Source: Bagarius yarrelli (Eukaryota; Chordata; Actinopteri; Siluriformes; Sisoridae). Taken from it: 64,000 nucleotides of DNA. Location of the stretch: positions 3,628,510-3,692,509 of the forward strand of contig VCAZ01000003.1 of the NCBI GenBank assembly GCA_005784505.1. Reading direction: 5' to 3'. Both the position numbers and the translations under genes were made by a program. Each line of letters starts with the position of its first letter. Position 1 is the stretch's first letter. Under the pieces are notes generated by a model that made no database searches, was not told the origin of the DNA, and saw nothing but the letters and a program-made list of their open reading frames with translations. Positions 45,737 through 57,180 of the stretch are shown here, one piece after another.

Positions 45737-46923
45737 ACTACACTACAGACCAGCAGCACTGACCTCACATCTGATGAAGACGCTGGAGGGACTGGTGTTT
45801 ACCCAGGTTCATCTCCTCTAAGCCTATCGATGGACCCACTTCAGTTTGCCTACCAGGCATGGGAGTTGAAGACTGTCATTTTTCGCCTTAACAGAGTTCC
45901 TCCACATTTGGAGAGGGCTAGAAGCACGAGTTAAATGTTTTTTTACTTTTCTAGTGCTTCTAAAGGATAAAATAGTGTACATGGGGTGAACCATCTACCT
46001 GTGTACTGGATTATCTTACATTCATAACTGTCTGACATGGTTGTCTGCAACACGGGAACCCCATGTGGAACTGTTCTGGCTACGTCCCTCTTCACTGTCT
46101 ACACTGCATACTTGCTGTTTAGCTTAGCAACCTGTCACCTGCAGAAGTTCTCAGATGACTCTGCCATCGTCTGCCTGATCACAGATGATGATAACCGGAA
46201 ATACAGAGAATCCATGCAGAAATTTGTGCACTGGTGCCAACAAAACTGTCTCCAAGTAAATGCAGGGAAACCCAAAAAACTGTTAGTGGACTTCCACAGA
46301 AACAACAAACTAGACTGGACAAAAAACACAAATGTAAATAATAAGAAGGTCAGCGCAGACTTTTTCTGCTGAGGAGTACAAGCTAGTTTGGAGTGCGGGA
46401 AGCACTACTGAAAATCTTATTTGACTCTATTGTTGCCTCAGTCATTTTCGATGCTGCAGATAGGAGAAGACTAGACAAGTTAATAAGAAAGACCAGCTCA
46501 ATCCTGGGGATGACCCAGGAGGTGGGTAAAAGGGAGATGGTAGCTACGCTATCTTCCTTGCTGAAGAACGATTCTCATCCCCTGTATGAAACAGTTTCAT
46601 GTCTGAGCAGCTCCCTCAGTGACAGCCTGTTACATGCTAAATGTCTGAAAGAGTGATACTGAAAGCTTTTCCTCCCTTCTACTATTAGACATTACAAGTA
46701 GGCTGCTCCAAGTGAACCACTCACTCATCATAATACATACATATATACTATAACTTCTGAGTGTTAATCTGTGCAATAACAAAAAAAATATTGTTTGTTA
46801 GCAGTGTAACTGCTATCCTTGTTGTTTTTCTCTTATTCTTATATTAGGTTTCTATTTGCACATTTTTCTTCTGCCCTAACATCGAATTTTCCCCTTGGCA
46901 GGACAAATAAAGGATTATTTTAT
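45737..46923 (+). mobile_element. Non-LTR retrotransposon (L2/Rex1-like), 5'-truncated pseudocopy
   Basis: The element starts inside the reverse transcriptase and runs through the ORF2 end to a 3' untranslated region finishing CTTGGCAGGACAAATAAAGG, where AATAAA is a plausible poly(A) signal. Frames are interrupted several times. The truncated 5' end fits target-primed reverse transcription. Family name is by recalled similarity only. Confidence 0.8.
45740..46660 (+). pseudogene. LINE reverse transcriptase and C-terminal remnant
   Basis: Ordered motifs in shifting frames: an RT start block (DPLQFAYQ-like, then GVEDCHF, about 45830-45890); TGTPCGTVLATSLFTVYTAY (the usual TGVPQGTVLSPLLF motif with glutamine lost); HLQKFSDDSAIVCLI, where the paired aspartates are the catalytic YxDD equivalent and are intact; CLQVNAGKPKKLLVDFHR; and the C-terminal ILFDSIVASVIF, RLDKLIRKTSSILG and SHPLYETV. 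About 100-150 bases between the first and second blocks do not fit the protein. It would have copied LINE RNA into DNA in the nucleus. Confidence 0.82.
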
Positions 46924-47448
46924 TTAAGTGCTTGGGAAGATGTACAAAAATTTGGGCAGGTTTGGGATCAGTTTGGCGGTTTTAAAACATGCACATTTTA
47001 TAAGCTAATTATTTACAAAATCGCAGTGTAAAAAAATAACACTATTAATGTTTTTAAGCTAAAAAGCAACAACTCTATTTGGCAACACAGTAGGCGATAT
47101 GGAAAATGCATGTGAATACTGTCTTCTCTGCCGATGAATATCAGTTTATTTTAAAGGGTTAAGCAAGACTTTAAAGAGCATCTGTTACTCGAAAGCAAAC
47201 TTTGAGCTGAGGTGTGATAAAAGTAAAAGTTAAAGGGCGTAGAAAATACGGGAGAAGTCCTGAAATCAAAATGCAACGAGAAACAAGAAACACACATTAA
47301 ACCAGCTAGAATGGCTGCTAATTATTTTAGTAGGTTGTAATCAGCAGGGAAGACAGAATTTAGGTTTACGTTCTGTATCGCGTAGCCACTGTCAAACTCT
47401 GGGTGTAATAACCCAGCGGGACATGAGAGCGGTGTTTAATTGTTTAGC
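46924..47448. other. Non-coding spacer
   Basis: Nothing recognised. Confidence 0.45.
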
Positions 47449-47625
47449 ATGTTGGAAAGGTTACTTTGGAAATGTAACAGGTTACAGATTGCAAATGACC
47501 CTATTTAAAATGTAACAAGTAGTGTTACTTTTTAATTACTGTATAAAAGTAAATTAACAAATTACATTTGATTACATTTTGATTACTTTTAATTTTCTAA
47601 TGTATATATTTTTTGTCAACTAAAT
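47449..47625 (+). mobile_element. hAT-type non-autonomous element, left part
   Basis: CATGTTGGAAAGGTTACTTT, GGAAATGTAACAGGTTACAG and AATGTAACAAGTAGTGTTAC follow a known style of fish hAT termini beginning CAGTGTTGGG, though the first bases are altered here. The opposite end was not located; it may extend to about 48090. Confidence 0.5.
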
Positions 47626-48094
47626 CATTTTTAAACATTTATACAAGGCAAGGTTAACCTCACTCTCAGACAGGGTGTAGTAGCCTAAAGCTTACACCGG
47701 CGATGTTGATTAATATAATTGGCAGACCTGGTGCGCAGCGAATTTAAACCAGGTGAGGGGAAAAAATAAGATTCTACAACGCAACACAATGTGTAAGGTG
47801 GATAATTATAAATCAATTTACAAATGTCAAGAAACGATTTTTTACTTTAAATGTTAATTGATAATGAAATATTGAGGGGGAACTCTAAAGAGCTTGAGTG
47901 TAGCCCCCCGGACAGTCTGTACTGTGCACATAACAAATGTATGATGACGGCAGATAATTGGCAGATCACAGAAAAAGATTTCGGCTCCATCCAAAACTGC
48001 ATACTACTTAACTTTAAGAAACAATCTTTTTCAAAAAATTTAGAGTATCTAAATATGCGGAAAGCAGCAAAAAACAGGCAAAGCAACAACTAAG
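47626..48094. other. Unassigned sequence with opposed 80-codon open frames
   Basis: The same 240 bp (47847-48093) is open on both strands. No domain is recognised on either. It could be internal sequence of the hAT element to its left. Confidence 0.35.
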
Positions 48095-48128
48095 AGGGGA
48101 AGTGGTGGCTCATGGTTAAGTTGTTTTT
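48095..48128 (+). mobile_element. Family 2 SINE head fragment
   Basis: GGGGAAGTGGTGGCTCATGG followed by TTAAGTTG is the first ~30 bases (A box) of a family 2 SINE, identical in its first 24 bases to the copy at 54029. The rest is absent. Confidence 0.6.
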
Positions 48129-49986
48129 TGCCATGTATTTTAATTTCTTACACTCTTGTCTGTACTTTTGACTTCACTTCCGTTTCAGCTCTAAAACTTT
48201 TGTAGATGGACATGGATCTGACCTGAGACTCTTTTCAGAGCTGCTGAGCAACACTGCAAAGAGACCTGCACTTTGTGAGCCTGAGTAGCCCTGGCCTGAA
48301 CCGGACAGTATTAACAAACCAATCAAATTGATAATGGCAGCGAGTATTACCCAATCAGAGGAAGAATAGCAAAAGTTTTCACAGAATGCGGGTGGGATGG
48401 TTTACATAAGTTCTGCACAACTTGAAAGTATGTAACAAATGAGGCGCTATTTAATTGTAAAATACGGGAACGTTTGGTTTTTAAGGGATAGAAAGCAACT
48501 CTATGAATTAGATTAGATTTTATTTGCAAAACTGCAACAATCAGTGAAAGAAGATAAAGGAAACCTGTCCCTGTTTTAAGATTTGTTTTGGCCATTTTGT
48601 CTTGACAGAGATGATTGGGTGGATGGGTGGGACTGGAAAAGACTCAAGCCAAAATCGAACCCGGGTCCCTAGAGCTCAATTGCGCATGTGGGTGCTGGCC
48701 TCAATTTATATTTTTTCCATATTTAACAAAATCCCTCGTTTGTTTTTTTGTCTGTTGAATAAATGTTAAGTGAATAAAAAATGCAATTAAGGATATGTCT
48801 TTTAACTGCTTTGGAAATGTGGTTTATATGTATACATTTTAACATTTAACACAAATTTTATTGACATATTGTGGAGTATGTTAAAAATCATTAATGAAAA
48901 AAAATATAATTGAATAACATATATGTTATTCCAATATGTGATGCTGGTTCATTGAAAAAAATCTAAATAATACTACAGAGGAATAAGTCACAAAAAATAA
49001 TTTAAAAAAAATTAGGTAAAAGGAACGTATCATTACTAAACAAGATACAGCTTTTATCTGAGAAAATGCAGCATTGTTTTACATTTTTGGTATTTGACGT
49101 GATAAAATAAGCTAAATAGTTGCATAATTGCATTCACAGTCTTTTAGAACAGTGTAAGAACTTCCTCGGTCTGTTAAATAGATTATATATTTGAGAAGAT
49201 TACAGATTCAGAATTATTGATATAACATTAAAGCCCTCCTTTTTGTAGGCCTAAAAAAATACATGTGTAAATACATGTCATATACGTATAACTCATGCAT
49301 GTTAGTTGTAGCTTGAACTTCCACAGAACACGATTTCTCTTATTTATAATATCATTTGTTAGCCATTCAGCTTGACTTGATCTTAATATTTTGACCGTTT
49401 GTACAATTTTTACAACCGCCCACTACTGCTGGTAATGATTATTATAAAATCTATCCACAGTAACTGAGTACCTTTATTGTCATAAGCAAAAGCAACACAA
49501 AAAGGCAAAACAATTTTTCATTAACGATAAGCTAAATAGGCTTTGTTAAAAAATTGTATAAACTGACAAACAATTCCACCTACCTGTCACTCAAAATTCA
49601 ATACAATAAGAAGGAAGTGTAGAATAAATTATGATGTAGGTGTAGCTTATTATTATTGGGTAATTTAGTCTAAATATAGCACAGGTTAGCGCTGAAAGCA
49701 TCCTGCATGAATTGTACATGAAAACAGTTATGGATTTGCTGTCTGTCTCCTTGTAACAATAGTTTCATCTGGCTTCAGTAACAAACTTTTTATTCAGGTC
49801 ATGATCATGGTGAATCATGGCCTGTCCTAAGAAAGCTGGCTTTAGCTGACAATTTATTCTGGCGGTGATTTCAGGTCATTGCAGATCATCATGCACACAC
49901 ATTCATACAATTGTGCAATTTACTGCAGGCAACTCATGCCTACAGTAGCACCATACTGTCAGAACCTGAGAGGACACTGGAGGAAC
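48129..49986. other. AT-rich non-coding stretch
   Basis: No gene recognised. A GC-rich patch with CAAAATCGAACCCGGGTCCC at about 48650 looks like an antisense B box of some tRNA-derived repeat but lacks supporting context. Confidence 0.4.
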
Positions 49987-50036
49987 ATAGAAAAAACCAC
50001 AAAGACATAGAAAAAACCATAAAGACAGCAAAATGT
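49987..50036. repeat. 20-bp tandem duplication
   Basis: CATAGAAAAAACCACAAAGA is followed directly by CATAGAAAAAACCATAAAGA, one mismatch in 20. Confidence 0.92.
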
Positions 50037-50154
50037 GCCAGAATAATATTCTGTAACGGTTCAGTATCATAAAAAAATAAATTGTAAGAAATCATATAAA
50101 TGCTTAATTTACCTATAAGCTCAACATTTGTTGGCTTATATTTAAATATATACA

Positions 50155-50800
50155 GCAAGCGATGCAGGCAGTTGCCTGGGGTTTTTTAAGGGGGCACCCA
50201 ACAGCTGACCATTTTAACAATTAGAAAATGTAATTATTAATATAAAATATAAGCAATATATCTGCAATATATCTGCTCTTTCTCCGCCTTTTTCAAACCA
50301 GTGCTTACTCATGCAGTTACTAATTTAAACATGAAGAGGACTTATCCGTCTGGCAGCCAGTAGTGGAAAAAAGAAAGGAGGAAACATGAACAGTGATGGA
50401 GATAAGATTGACTTAGGGATAGTTTTTGTTTTTCATATTATTTTGTTCCAACTTATTGGTACAATTTCTAATAGGGTTACTGGGGAACAGGTTCGCGGGT
50501 TGCACTTAATATCAGCATGTATTTTGTAGTGTTTATCAGGTAACAATTCATTACTGTAAATATGAAGATTGTATTTTTTTTTAAGATTCTATTCTATTCT
50601 GCCATAAAGATGAACACTGATATTTTGTTAAAGAATAGGGACTTTGTTTAAAAAATAAACAATTTATTTTCTATTATATGTGTTTTGACTACCGTTTGTA
50701 AATATGTATCAAGGTAATAAATATATTTTAACAAAATAATCTTTTAAAAGGGCCTCATCTGTTGACCTTGCCTGGGGCCCCATTTAATCTTCGTTCTCCT
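50155..50800 (+). mobile_element. Possible hAT element remnant
   Basis: The flanks share the word TTGCCTGGGG (50175 and 50766). At 50332-50358 the frame MKRTYPSGS matches the conserved start of a group of hAT transposases and hAT-derived zinc-finger proteins, then hits a TAG. No other transposase motif survives. Boundaries and superfamily are tentative. Confidence 0.4.
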
Positions 50801-51183
50801 TTGATTATATAACAGTTTTTATCACATAAATTGTTAAATTGTTACAAATATTAATCATTAATCTATTCAGCTTCAGAAAGTATTCCTTTTATGAGTAGAA
50901 CACCAGTTTATCAGAAAGTTCAGCCTAGCTTCAGCAAACAGAATCATGCTCATATCTACATATACAGAATGACTGCTATTAATAAAAATGCATCATGCCA
51001 GAAATTTGATGCTGGGTATTGGACAGAGTGGGTTTGCTGGCTTGTTGTTTGCCTCTTGCATGCAGGGAAGGTGGGCAACTAGACAGCAAAATGAACAAAA
51101 AGATAATTAGATGTGACCTTAGAAGGGCACAGTAAAACTCCCATCCTATATCGGTTTCATATGAAAAAAATAATAATAAAGAC
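50801..51183. other. Spacer
   Basis: AT-rich; the 63-residue frame at 50891-51082 has no domain. Confidence 0.45.
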
Positions 51184-51974
51184 CAGTGATGAGAATAACA
51201 GGGTTAGAAATAAACTGCATTACTAATGGCGTTAATTTTTTCGGTAACTAGTAATCAAACTCATTACCGTTTCCCAGCGTTACTGTTGCTGAAAACAAAA
51301 TGCGGCGTTGAATTAAAACTGCTTTAGTAAGTTCAATTATATCAAGTTTTTTTCTGGTGTTTGTGGGGTGAAGTGGTGCACATAACTGATGATGATTGGG
51401 GAGTTAGTGTGTGTGTTTGTGTGTTAGGTTTGGAAGATAACCACATAACTGATGATGATTGGCTTAGGTAAATTTTTATCCAAGTAGTACAGGTAATTAG
51501 AATGCACAGACATCACATACTTGAGTATGTACTACATTTAAGTAGGTATGTGCTTTCTGACCTTTAAAACAATACGCTCTTTATCCTGGCAAGTTCAACA
51601 GGTTCAAAGGTGGCTTTTGCAAACTCAAGGTATAAAAAGTATAAATACCTTTCCCTCATTGTGGTCAAAGACAAAACTGTACGTAATGCATGTTATAACC
51701 AGAAGGAAAAAGTCTCTCCGTGCCGGCGGCAGGTTATTCTAATCTAATGGAACACCTCACATCATCACATGCTGCCACAATATTAAAATAATGTAGATTA
51801 ATGTACAATGTTTTATTATAACCATTTTATTATATTTAGTGTCTGTTTCTTTCATTTTCCCCCTGGAAATTAGTTACTTTTATAATAACTTAACTGAGTT
51901 ACTTACTCAGATATTATTTTTGAGACCTAACAAATAATTATAATTACTTTTTTAAAGTTACATGCCCAACGCTA
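51184..51974 (-). mobile_element. hAT-type non-autonomous element, inverted relative of the 34.3 kb copy
   Basis: Reverse-complementing aligns it along most of its length with the element at 34348-35375: both begin near GTTGGGC.TGTTACTTT-like sequence, share an internal ATTTTAAT.TTGTGGCAGC region, a CTACTTGGAT word and a GCTGTTATT/CCTGTTATT end. The terminus CAGTGATGAGAATAACAGGG is at 51184; the opposite one (GCCCAACGCTA) has lost the final CTG. Flanking 8-mers ATAAAGAC and ATTGACAC match at 5 of 8 positions, so the target duplication is decayed. No SINE is nested here. Confidence 0.75.
51379..51462. repeat. 21-bp direct duplication at 63-bp spacing
   Basis: CACATAACTGATGATGATTG plus one G occurs identically at 51379 and 51442, with a GT-rich run between, inside the hAT element. 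The 34 kb relative has one corresponding site. Confidence 0.92.
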
Positions 51975-52051
51975 ATTGACACTAGATTGGCATTAATAAT
52001 AAAATTTAGTAGTAAATTAATAAACATATATTGTTTGGTACTTACCATTTT

Positions 52052-52222
52052 CATTTATGGCATTTGGCAAACATATATATCCAGAGCAATTAATTCATCT
52101 AAGCAGTTGTAGGTTAAGGGCCTAGCTTAGGGGCCTCACAGCATCAGCAGATTAGTGGTCCTGGGAACTGAAGCTACAATCATCTGGTCATTCGTTAACA
52201 CCTCAGCCATTGAGCTGCCACT
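52052..52222 (-). mobile_element. Family 2 SINE
   Basis: Antisense copy: TATGGCATTTGGCAAACATA, GTAGGTTAAGGGCCTAGCTT, AACACCTCAGCCATTGAGCT. Moderately diverged. Confidence 0.75.
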
Positions 52223-52229
52223 TTCCTTA

Positions 52230-52325
52230 TCATTTACATTTACGGCATTTGGCCGACACCCTTATGCCGAGGTCTTGCTTAGTAGCTCAACGGTGGCAAA
52301 CTGGTGGTTCTGGGAATCAAAGAGA
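52230..52325 (-). mobile_element. Family 2 SINE, internally deleted
   Basis: Antisense TTTACGGCATTTGGCCGACA and CCTTATGCC, then directly GGTCTTGCTTAGTAGCTCAA and GGTTCTGGGAATC. The middle and the head are missing. It lies head-to-tail next to the preceding copy. Confidence 0.7.
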
Positions 52326-52779
52326 ATATGGGCTTACATATGCTTGCTAGTTTTTGACTGAACTATCAGAACTTTTGAGCAATGCATTTATAGATTGAAC
52401 AATACCCAATAGAAGAAATTCATTTGAGTGGACAATTTATGTACAGTATATCATCTCACCAGAGCTTGGTAAGGAAACCTATCAACTACTATTATAAGCA
52501 AATGTACAATCACTTAATAAACAACTGAAACTATTAATTTCTTATGAAGTTGTTAAAACATACTGTAATTTAAAACTCAAATCTTCAGTCAAACTAAATC
52601 TTGAGTAAGCAGTTGTTGAACTCACTGACTTTGGCTAGTGTAACATATTTTTCTTGTGTTCATGTGGATTTTTTTCCCACCCTCAAAAACAGTTAATTGG
52701 ATTGACTTCCCTAAATTATTGCATGTTAACTGTAGCCCATAAACTTCTCTGTATTTATCAGCTAACTACTAAGAAAAGT
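52326..52779. other. AT-rich spacer
   Basis: Nothing recognised. Confidence 0.45.
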
Positions 52780-52783
52780 CTAC

Positions 52784-53016
52784 TTAATTCATTCAATGCT
52801 GATAAAAAAAGGCTGCGTAGTTATTATAATGCTAATATTCTTGGCTGCTGTCATTCATATCATAAAACATACGTATCAAACACAAACTTAATGCAGCATG
52901 TAACAAAAACCGATGAAGCTAATAAGATCTATTAATTCATTCAATGCTGATAAAAAAAGGCTGCGTAGTTATTATAATGCTAATATTCTTGGCTGCTGTC
53001 ATTCATATCATAAAAC
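52784..53016. repeat. 85-bp identical direct duplication, 148-bp spacing
   Basis: Bases 52784-52868 recur without any mismatch at 52932-53016 (beginning TTAATTCATTCAATGCTGAT, ending CATATCATAAAAC). The 63 bases between are unique. Homology extends four bases (TCTA) further left with a one-base gap. The spacing is not a multiple of three, so neighbouring open frames that share the peptide are not one gene. Confidence 0.95.
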
Positions 53017-53887
53017 TATACATAATCAACACAACCGATGGGAGAGAAAAGAATCAGTAATTAACCTTTTACCTCAATGTCACCATTGTTCAATAAAATA
53101 TGACACAGTAGCAGGAGGAACAAACGGAAAGACGAGTCTTGATGCTAAGACCTTGTCTTATTCATCACACACTTCCTCACAGTCGGCTCCAGCTTCACTT
53201 AATTTCTTTTAACCTTGACATGTCCCACAGCCATCTTGCAATAACATTCAGGTTTTCTAAGAACTATTTCACTTGCAAGAGGGAAGACATAAAGATTTTA
53301 GTGGCTCCATTTGTATGCAATCCAGCCTTGCCCTTTGGTAATGTCATAGTCAAGACCAAATGGATTAGAACAAAGTTTTCCCTGCTGCCTTTTTTTCAAT
53401 TAAGTTAAGGCATGTTGTCATTTATATCATCTTTGATCTAAGCAAGAAATCCTTGATTAGCTAACTATCTTTTTTTTGAAGAATGTACAATATTTTGACT
53501 GAAGTATAGAGCATGAACACATGAACAACAACAAATTAATCATTCATATACCAGCATTTGTTTAGCACAAAAGAATTCCTAAACACATCAAAAGAGGAAC
53601 AGCGCCACTCGTTCGAACCGTGCAGCAAGGACCGTTACTAACTCTGACTAAAGACAGTACAGTTCGGGCTCATATTTACTCAAGTAAGAGTAAAAAAAGC
53701 TAGATATAAACATTTCTCAATTATTTAGTTACTAGTCACTTCTGATCTGATTGACACAAAGCAAAAACCCTGAATTTCAAACTAGTTGGTGTGTTTTTAC
53801 ATCCCTCAAAAGTCTCGCTGTTCTGATTATAAAAAACGGGTTGAAGTAAAGTAAAGCCAATCTCAGTTTTGTGATGGACAAAAAGTG
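53017..53887. other. Non-coding stretch
   Basis: No gene recognised; ATTTACTCAAGTAAGAGTAA at about 53675 resembles the edge of a fish DNA transposon but is too short to assign. Confidence 0.4.
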
Positions 53888-54023
53888 GGAAGCGGTAAGC
53901 CAGTGGTTAAGGTGTTGGACTGCTAATTTAAAGAACAGGATTCCATTCCCGGCACCACTAAGTTGCCACTACTGGGCCCTTGGGCAAGGCTCTTAACCGC
54001 TAATTGCTTGCTTCCAGTTGTAT
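53888..54023 (+). mobile_element. Family 2 SINE, tail-truncated (first of tandem pair)
   Basis: Sense head GGGAAGCGGTAAGCCAGTGG, TTAAGGTGTTGGACTGCTAA, B-box region CAGGATTCCATTCCCGGC, GGCAAGGCTCTTAACCGCTA and TTGTATAAAA, where the second copy begins. Confidence 0.82.
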
Positions 54024-54222
54024 AAAAGGGGAAGTGGTGGCTCATGGTTAAGGTGTTGGACTACCAACCAGAAGTTTGTGGATTCAATTCCCAGCTTCGC
54101 CAAGCCACCACCGCTGGGCCCCTGAGCAAGGCCCTTAACCCCTAATTGCTCAGTTGTAAATGAGATAAACGTAAGTCTCTCTGGATAAGGGTGTCTGCCA
54201 AATGTTGTAAATGTAAATGATG
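54024..54222 (+). mobile_element. Family 2 SINE, complete (second of tandem pair)
   Basis: Head GGGGAAGTGGTGGCTCATGG, B-box region GTGGATTCAATTCCCAGC, GAGCAAGGCCCTTAACCCCT, tail GATAAGGGTGTCTGCCAAAT ending TTGTAAATGTAAATG. It inserted at the AAAA-rich end of the first copy, in the same orientation. Confidence 0.85.
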
Positions 54223-55047
54223 CCAGGTGTGAAGGTTTGAGTTGCAGTCAGTCTTTCAGTTCATCTCAAAGGTTTTCACTGGGGTTGAACTCAGTTTTTT
54301 GTTCAGAATGCTCCTGTTTTTCCCACCCAAAACTATGTTGGACTATTTTCTCAGATTGCAGTCTAGCAATAATATAGATACTAAAGCACTTTTAAATCAA
54401 TCTGTATAAGAGTTTCTACATGTATTATCAGATGGACACAATTACATAATGTAAAAAATCTCATTTTAAAGAGACCTTTTAAAGAAGAAACTGCATTTTT
54501 TTAACCCCACTTACAAAATCCAACTTCTGTTATTCACTCTATAAAGTGCTCTAGAATTCTTAAAAAATAAATTCGATTTAAACGCGAGCATTGTGAGAAG
54601 GACAATTTGCTTTTCAAGGATATTTGGAGACTGACAAAATCCCCTGGCTCTTCTTAATGATTTTCTGTATCAGAGATATAGACTTCCTGAATTGGCACTT
54701 CATATCACCAATCCCACTTTAAAACATTTCTATCAGTGTTACAAAAGCCGAACAGTATTTAATACATTTTTGCCATCAGTGATGCTAAAAGTCTTAACAA
54801 GTTTCCACTAAGCTGAGATATTTAGAAGGTCACAAGTATGGTAATGGAAATAATAATGCACTAAATGGCAGTAATTACGATTTAAATAACATTTGCTGTG
54901 CTGCTGCTATGGCATTTTAAAGACTGCAAATGACAAATCCATTAAAAAAAAAACTGGAATACCATGTACACATAGATTTTTTCCCCCTCCAGAATTTAAT
55001 TCAAACATTGGAACTTTTACATATTTTAAATTTATTACACATGAACC
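54223..55047. other. AT-rich non-coding stretch
   Basis: A short stretch (GTCAGTCTTTCAGTTCATCT and AAAGGTTTTCACTGGGGTTG, 54248-54290) resembles antisense Tc1 sequence upstream of the SPDLNPIE block but is too short to call. Otherwise nothing. Confidence 0.4.
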
Positions 55048-55640
55048 CAGTGGCGGGCCAGTGCATTTGGTAGCTGGGCCTTCAGTGGGGACTTACTTGA
55101 CTGATACACCTCTTAATAGCAGCTATCACGTTACAATTATAAAAACCACTAAGACAAACGCAATATAAGACGGCATATCATTACAGAGATCTCTGGAGCA
55201 GTATCATCTAGAGCAGTTCAAAATCAATATTCATCTAATAACATAACAAAAACATGAAAATTTTTTCATAAAATACATTGTACATTTAAAAGGCTAACAA
55301 ACCCTTTACCGGGCTGAGAAAAGCTAGTTAGCTTGGGGTTTAGCTGATCTCTCCTAAGGATGTCTAGCTCTCTTCACGATCTCCAGATTTTCTGGAAAAG
55401 TTAGCCCTGAAGACAGAAGAAATTTTTGAGTATGTCCGAGACCAAATCAATTTCTCCTTTTCCGTCAGTTATTGAGGGCATAAAAATGTATGAATCTGTG
55501 AAGATCGCTACAGACGTGTTTTACTCTGACCAACCAATCAGAGGATGGAAAAAATGCTGACATTATTGCGAGCCAGCTAGCTGGCCCTGTGAGGGGAATT
55601 TAAAATCTGATTGGTTAGATTGGTAGAACAGTCCTATTGC
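55048..55640. mobile_element. hAT-like non-autonomous element
   Basis: Left end CAGTGGCGGGCCAGTGCATT, then GGTAGCTGGGCCTTCAGTGG, corresponds from memory to a common fish hAT terminus. The opposite end is not clear. GCGAGCCAGCTAGCTGGCCC near 55570 may be internal. No transposase motif is visible. Confidence 0.5.
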
Positions 55641-55680
55641 AAATATAGTTTAAGTTACATTGGCAAAATAGCAAAATAAT

Positions 55681-56903
55681 CAGTATCCCAAAATATTAGA
55701 ATATTTCAAAATAATTAAAGAAATTATTTATAACACACACAAAAAAAAATTAACTTCATTTATGCACTCAATATATGGTTGTGACTCTTCACACTTTTGG
55801 GACTTTTTCACAAATTACTGCATTAATGCAGTGTAACATAGAGCTGATCAGCCTGTGGCACTGCTGAGGTGTAATAGAAGCCCAGGTTTCTTTAAAAGCA
55901 GCCCTCATATCATCTGTATTGTAAGGTCTAGTGTCCCACCTCTTCCTCTTGCAAATACCCGAATTTCTCTTTATGGTTCAGGTCAGGTGAGTTGGCCAGC
56001 CAGTCAAGCACAGTAATACCGCAGTCAGCAAACCAGTTCCGAGTAGTTTTGGCAGTGTGGGCAGGTGTCAAGTCCAGCTGGAAAAGGAAATGAGCATCTC
56101 AATTAAGCTTGTCAGCAGATAAGAGAATAAAGTGCTTTACAATCTCTTGGTAGATGGCTGCACTGACTTTCGACTTAATAAAACACTGTGGACCAACACC
56201 ATCAGATGACATCACTGACTGTGGACACTTCCCACCGGACTTTAAGCAACTTGGATTCTGTGCCTGTCCTCTCTTTCTCCAGATTCTAAAATGAAAAAAT
56301 TACTTTCATTAGAAAAGAGCACTTTTGACCACTGAGTAATGCTCCAGGCAGTTCTGACGTTGTCTCTGGTTCAGGAGTGACTTGACACTAGGAATGCGAT
56401 ACTTGTAACACATTTCCCTGACATGTCTAAGTCTACTGCCTCTCATTGCACTGATTTCAGCCTCAGTCCACCCCCTGTAAAGCTTCCCCACATTCTTGAT
56501 TAGGCTTTGCTTGACAGTCTACTCAAAGCTATGGTCATCCCTGTTGTGATTTCATTTTTGTTACTAACCTTTGCCCTTCCAGTCAAATTTCTTTAAATAT
56601 GCTTTGATACAGCATTCTGTGAACAGACAGCTTTTTCGGCAATGACCTTCCGTGGCTTAGCTTTTTTATGAAGGTGTCAGTGAGTCAAGGCATCAGTATT
56701 TCTCATTAATGTGTAATGAACCTGACTAGAAGTTTTGTAGTACTTATACCGCATAAAAAGTGACTTGCTCAAGGTGAAAATGAGAAATTCTGTTGTTTTG
56801 AGATGGGTATGTGGGACATGTAACATTTACACACATTTTCTAAAATAACTTGAAAAAATGATTGCACTATTTCATGATATTATAATTTTTGGAGATACAC
56901 CTG
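55681..56903 (-). mobile_element. Tc1-like DNA transposon with both ends (family D)
   Basis: A 1223-bp unit from CAGTATCCCAAAATATTAGA to GGAGATACACCTG, followed by TA. The ends are imperfect inverted repeats that keep the AATATT...CC motif. Inside, on the minus strand, is a full-length but broken transposase. It directly follows hAT-like sequence at 55048-55640 and may have inserted into it. Confidence 0.85.
55820..56580 (-). pseudogene. Tc1-like transposase (family D)
   Basis: Antisense frames give, in order, KLYRGWTEAEISAMRGSRLR and YKYRIPSVKSLLNQRQRQ (DNA-binding and linker region), SALF.N / SDDVGLQCFIKS-like segments, then VLDWLANSPDLNHKE, the third catalytic block in which the final PIE is altered to HKE, followed by a PQADQL C-terminal end. 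Several stops and frameshifts separate the pieces. No functional protein is possible. Confidence 0.8.
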
Positions 56904-57082
56904 TAGATTTTTTTGGGGGGGAAAGGTCAATCGACATCTCCGGTTTCAGTTGTCGATCTTAATTAACTATTGATTTTAATTGGCTATATTTAGCAAACAT
57001 AGAGTTATAGGGGTCAAAAACAAACATTGAACATTTAATTAAATCATTCAATTATCATAACATGTTCAAATTAATCACCTCT

Positions 57083-57180
57083 TTTCATTTACATTTGTGA
57101 CAGACGCCCTTATCCAGGCGAACCCAACCCTGATCTTCCAATTATCAGTCCAACACCTTAACCCCTGTGCTACCACTTCC
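57083..57180 (-). mobile_element. Family 2 SINE, internally deleted
   Basis: TTTACATTTGTGACAGACGC and CCTTATCCAGGCGAACCCAA join directly to the head side (CCAACACCTTAACCCCTGTG, CTACCACTTCC). The middle 90 bases are gone. Confidence 0.75.

Noticed and set aside
52654..53212. Two open frames sharing the peptide SFNADKKRLRSYYNANILGC
   Set aside because: The shared peptide results from an 85-bp DNA duplication at 148-bp spacing; the frames are not continuous and no domain is recognised.
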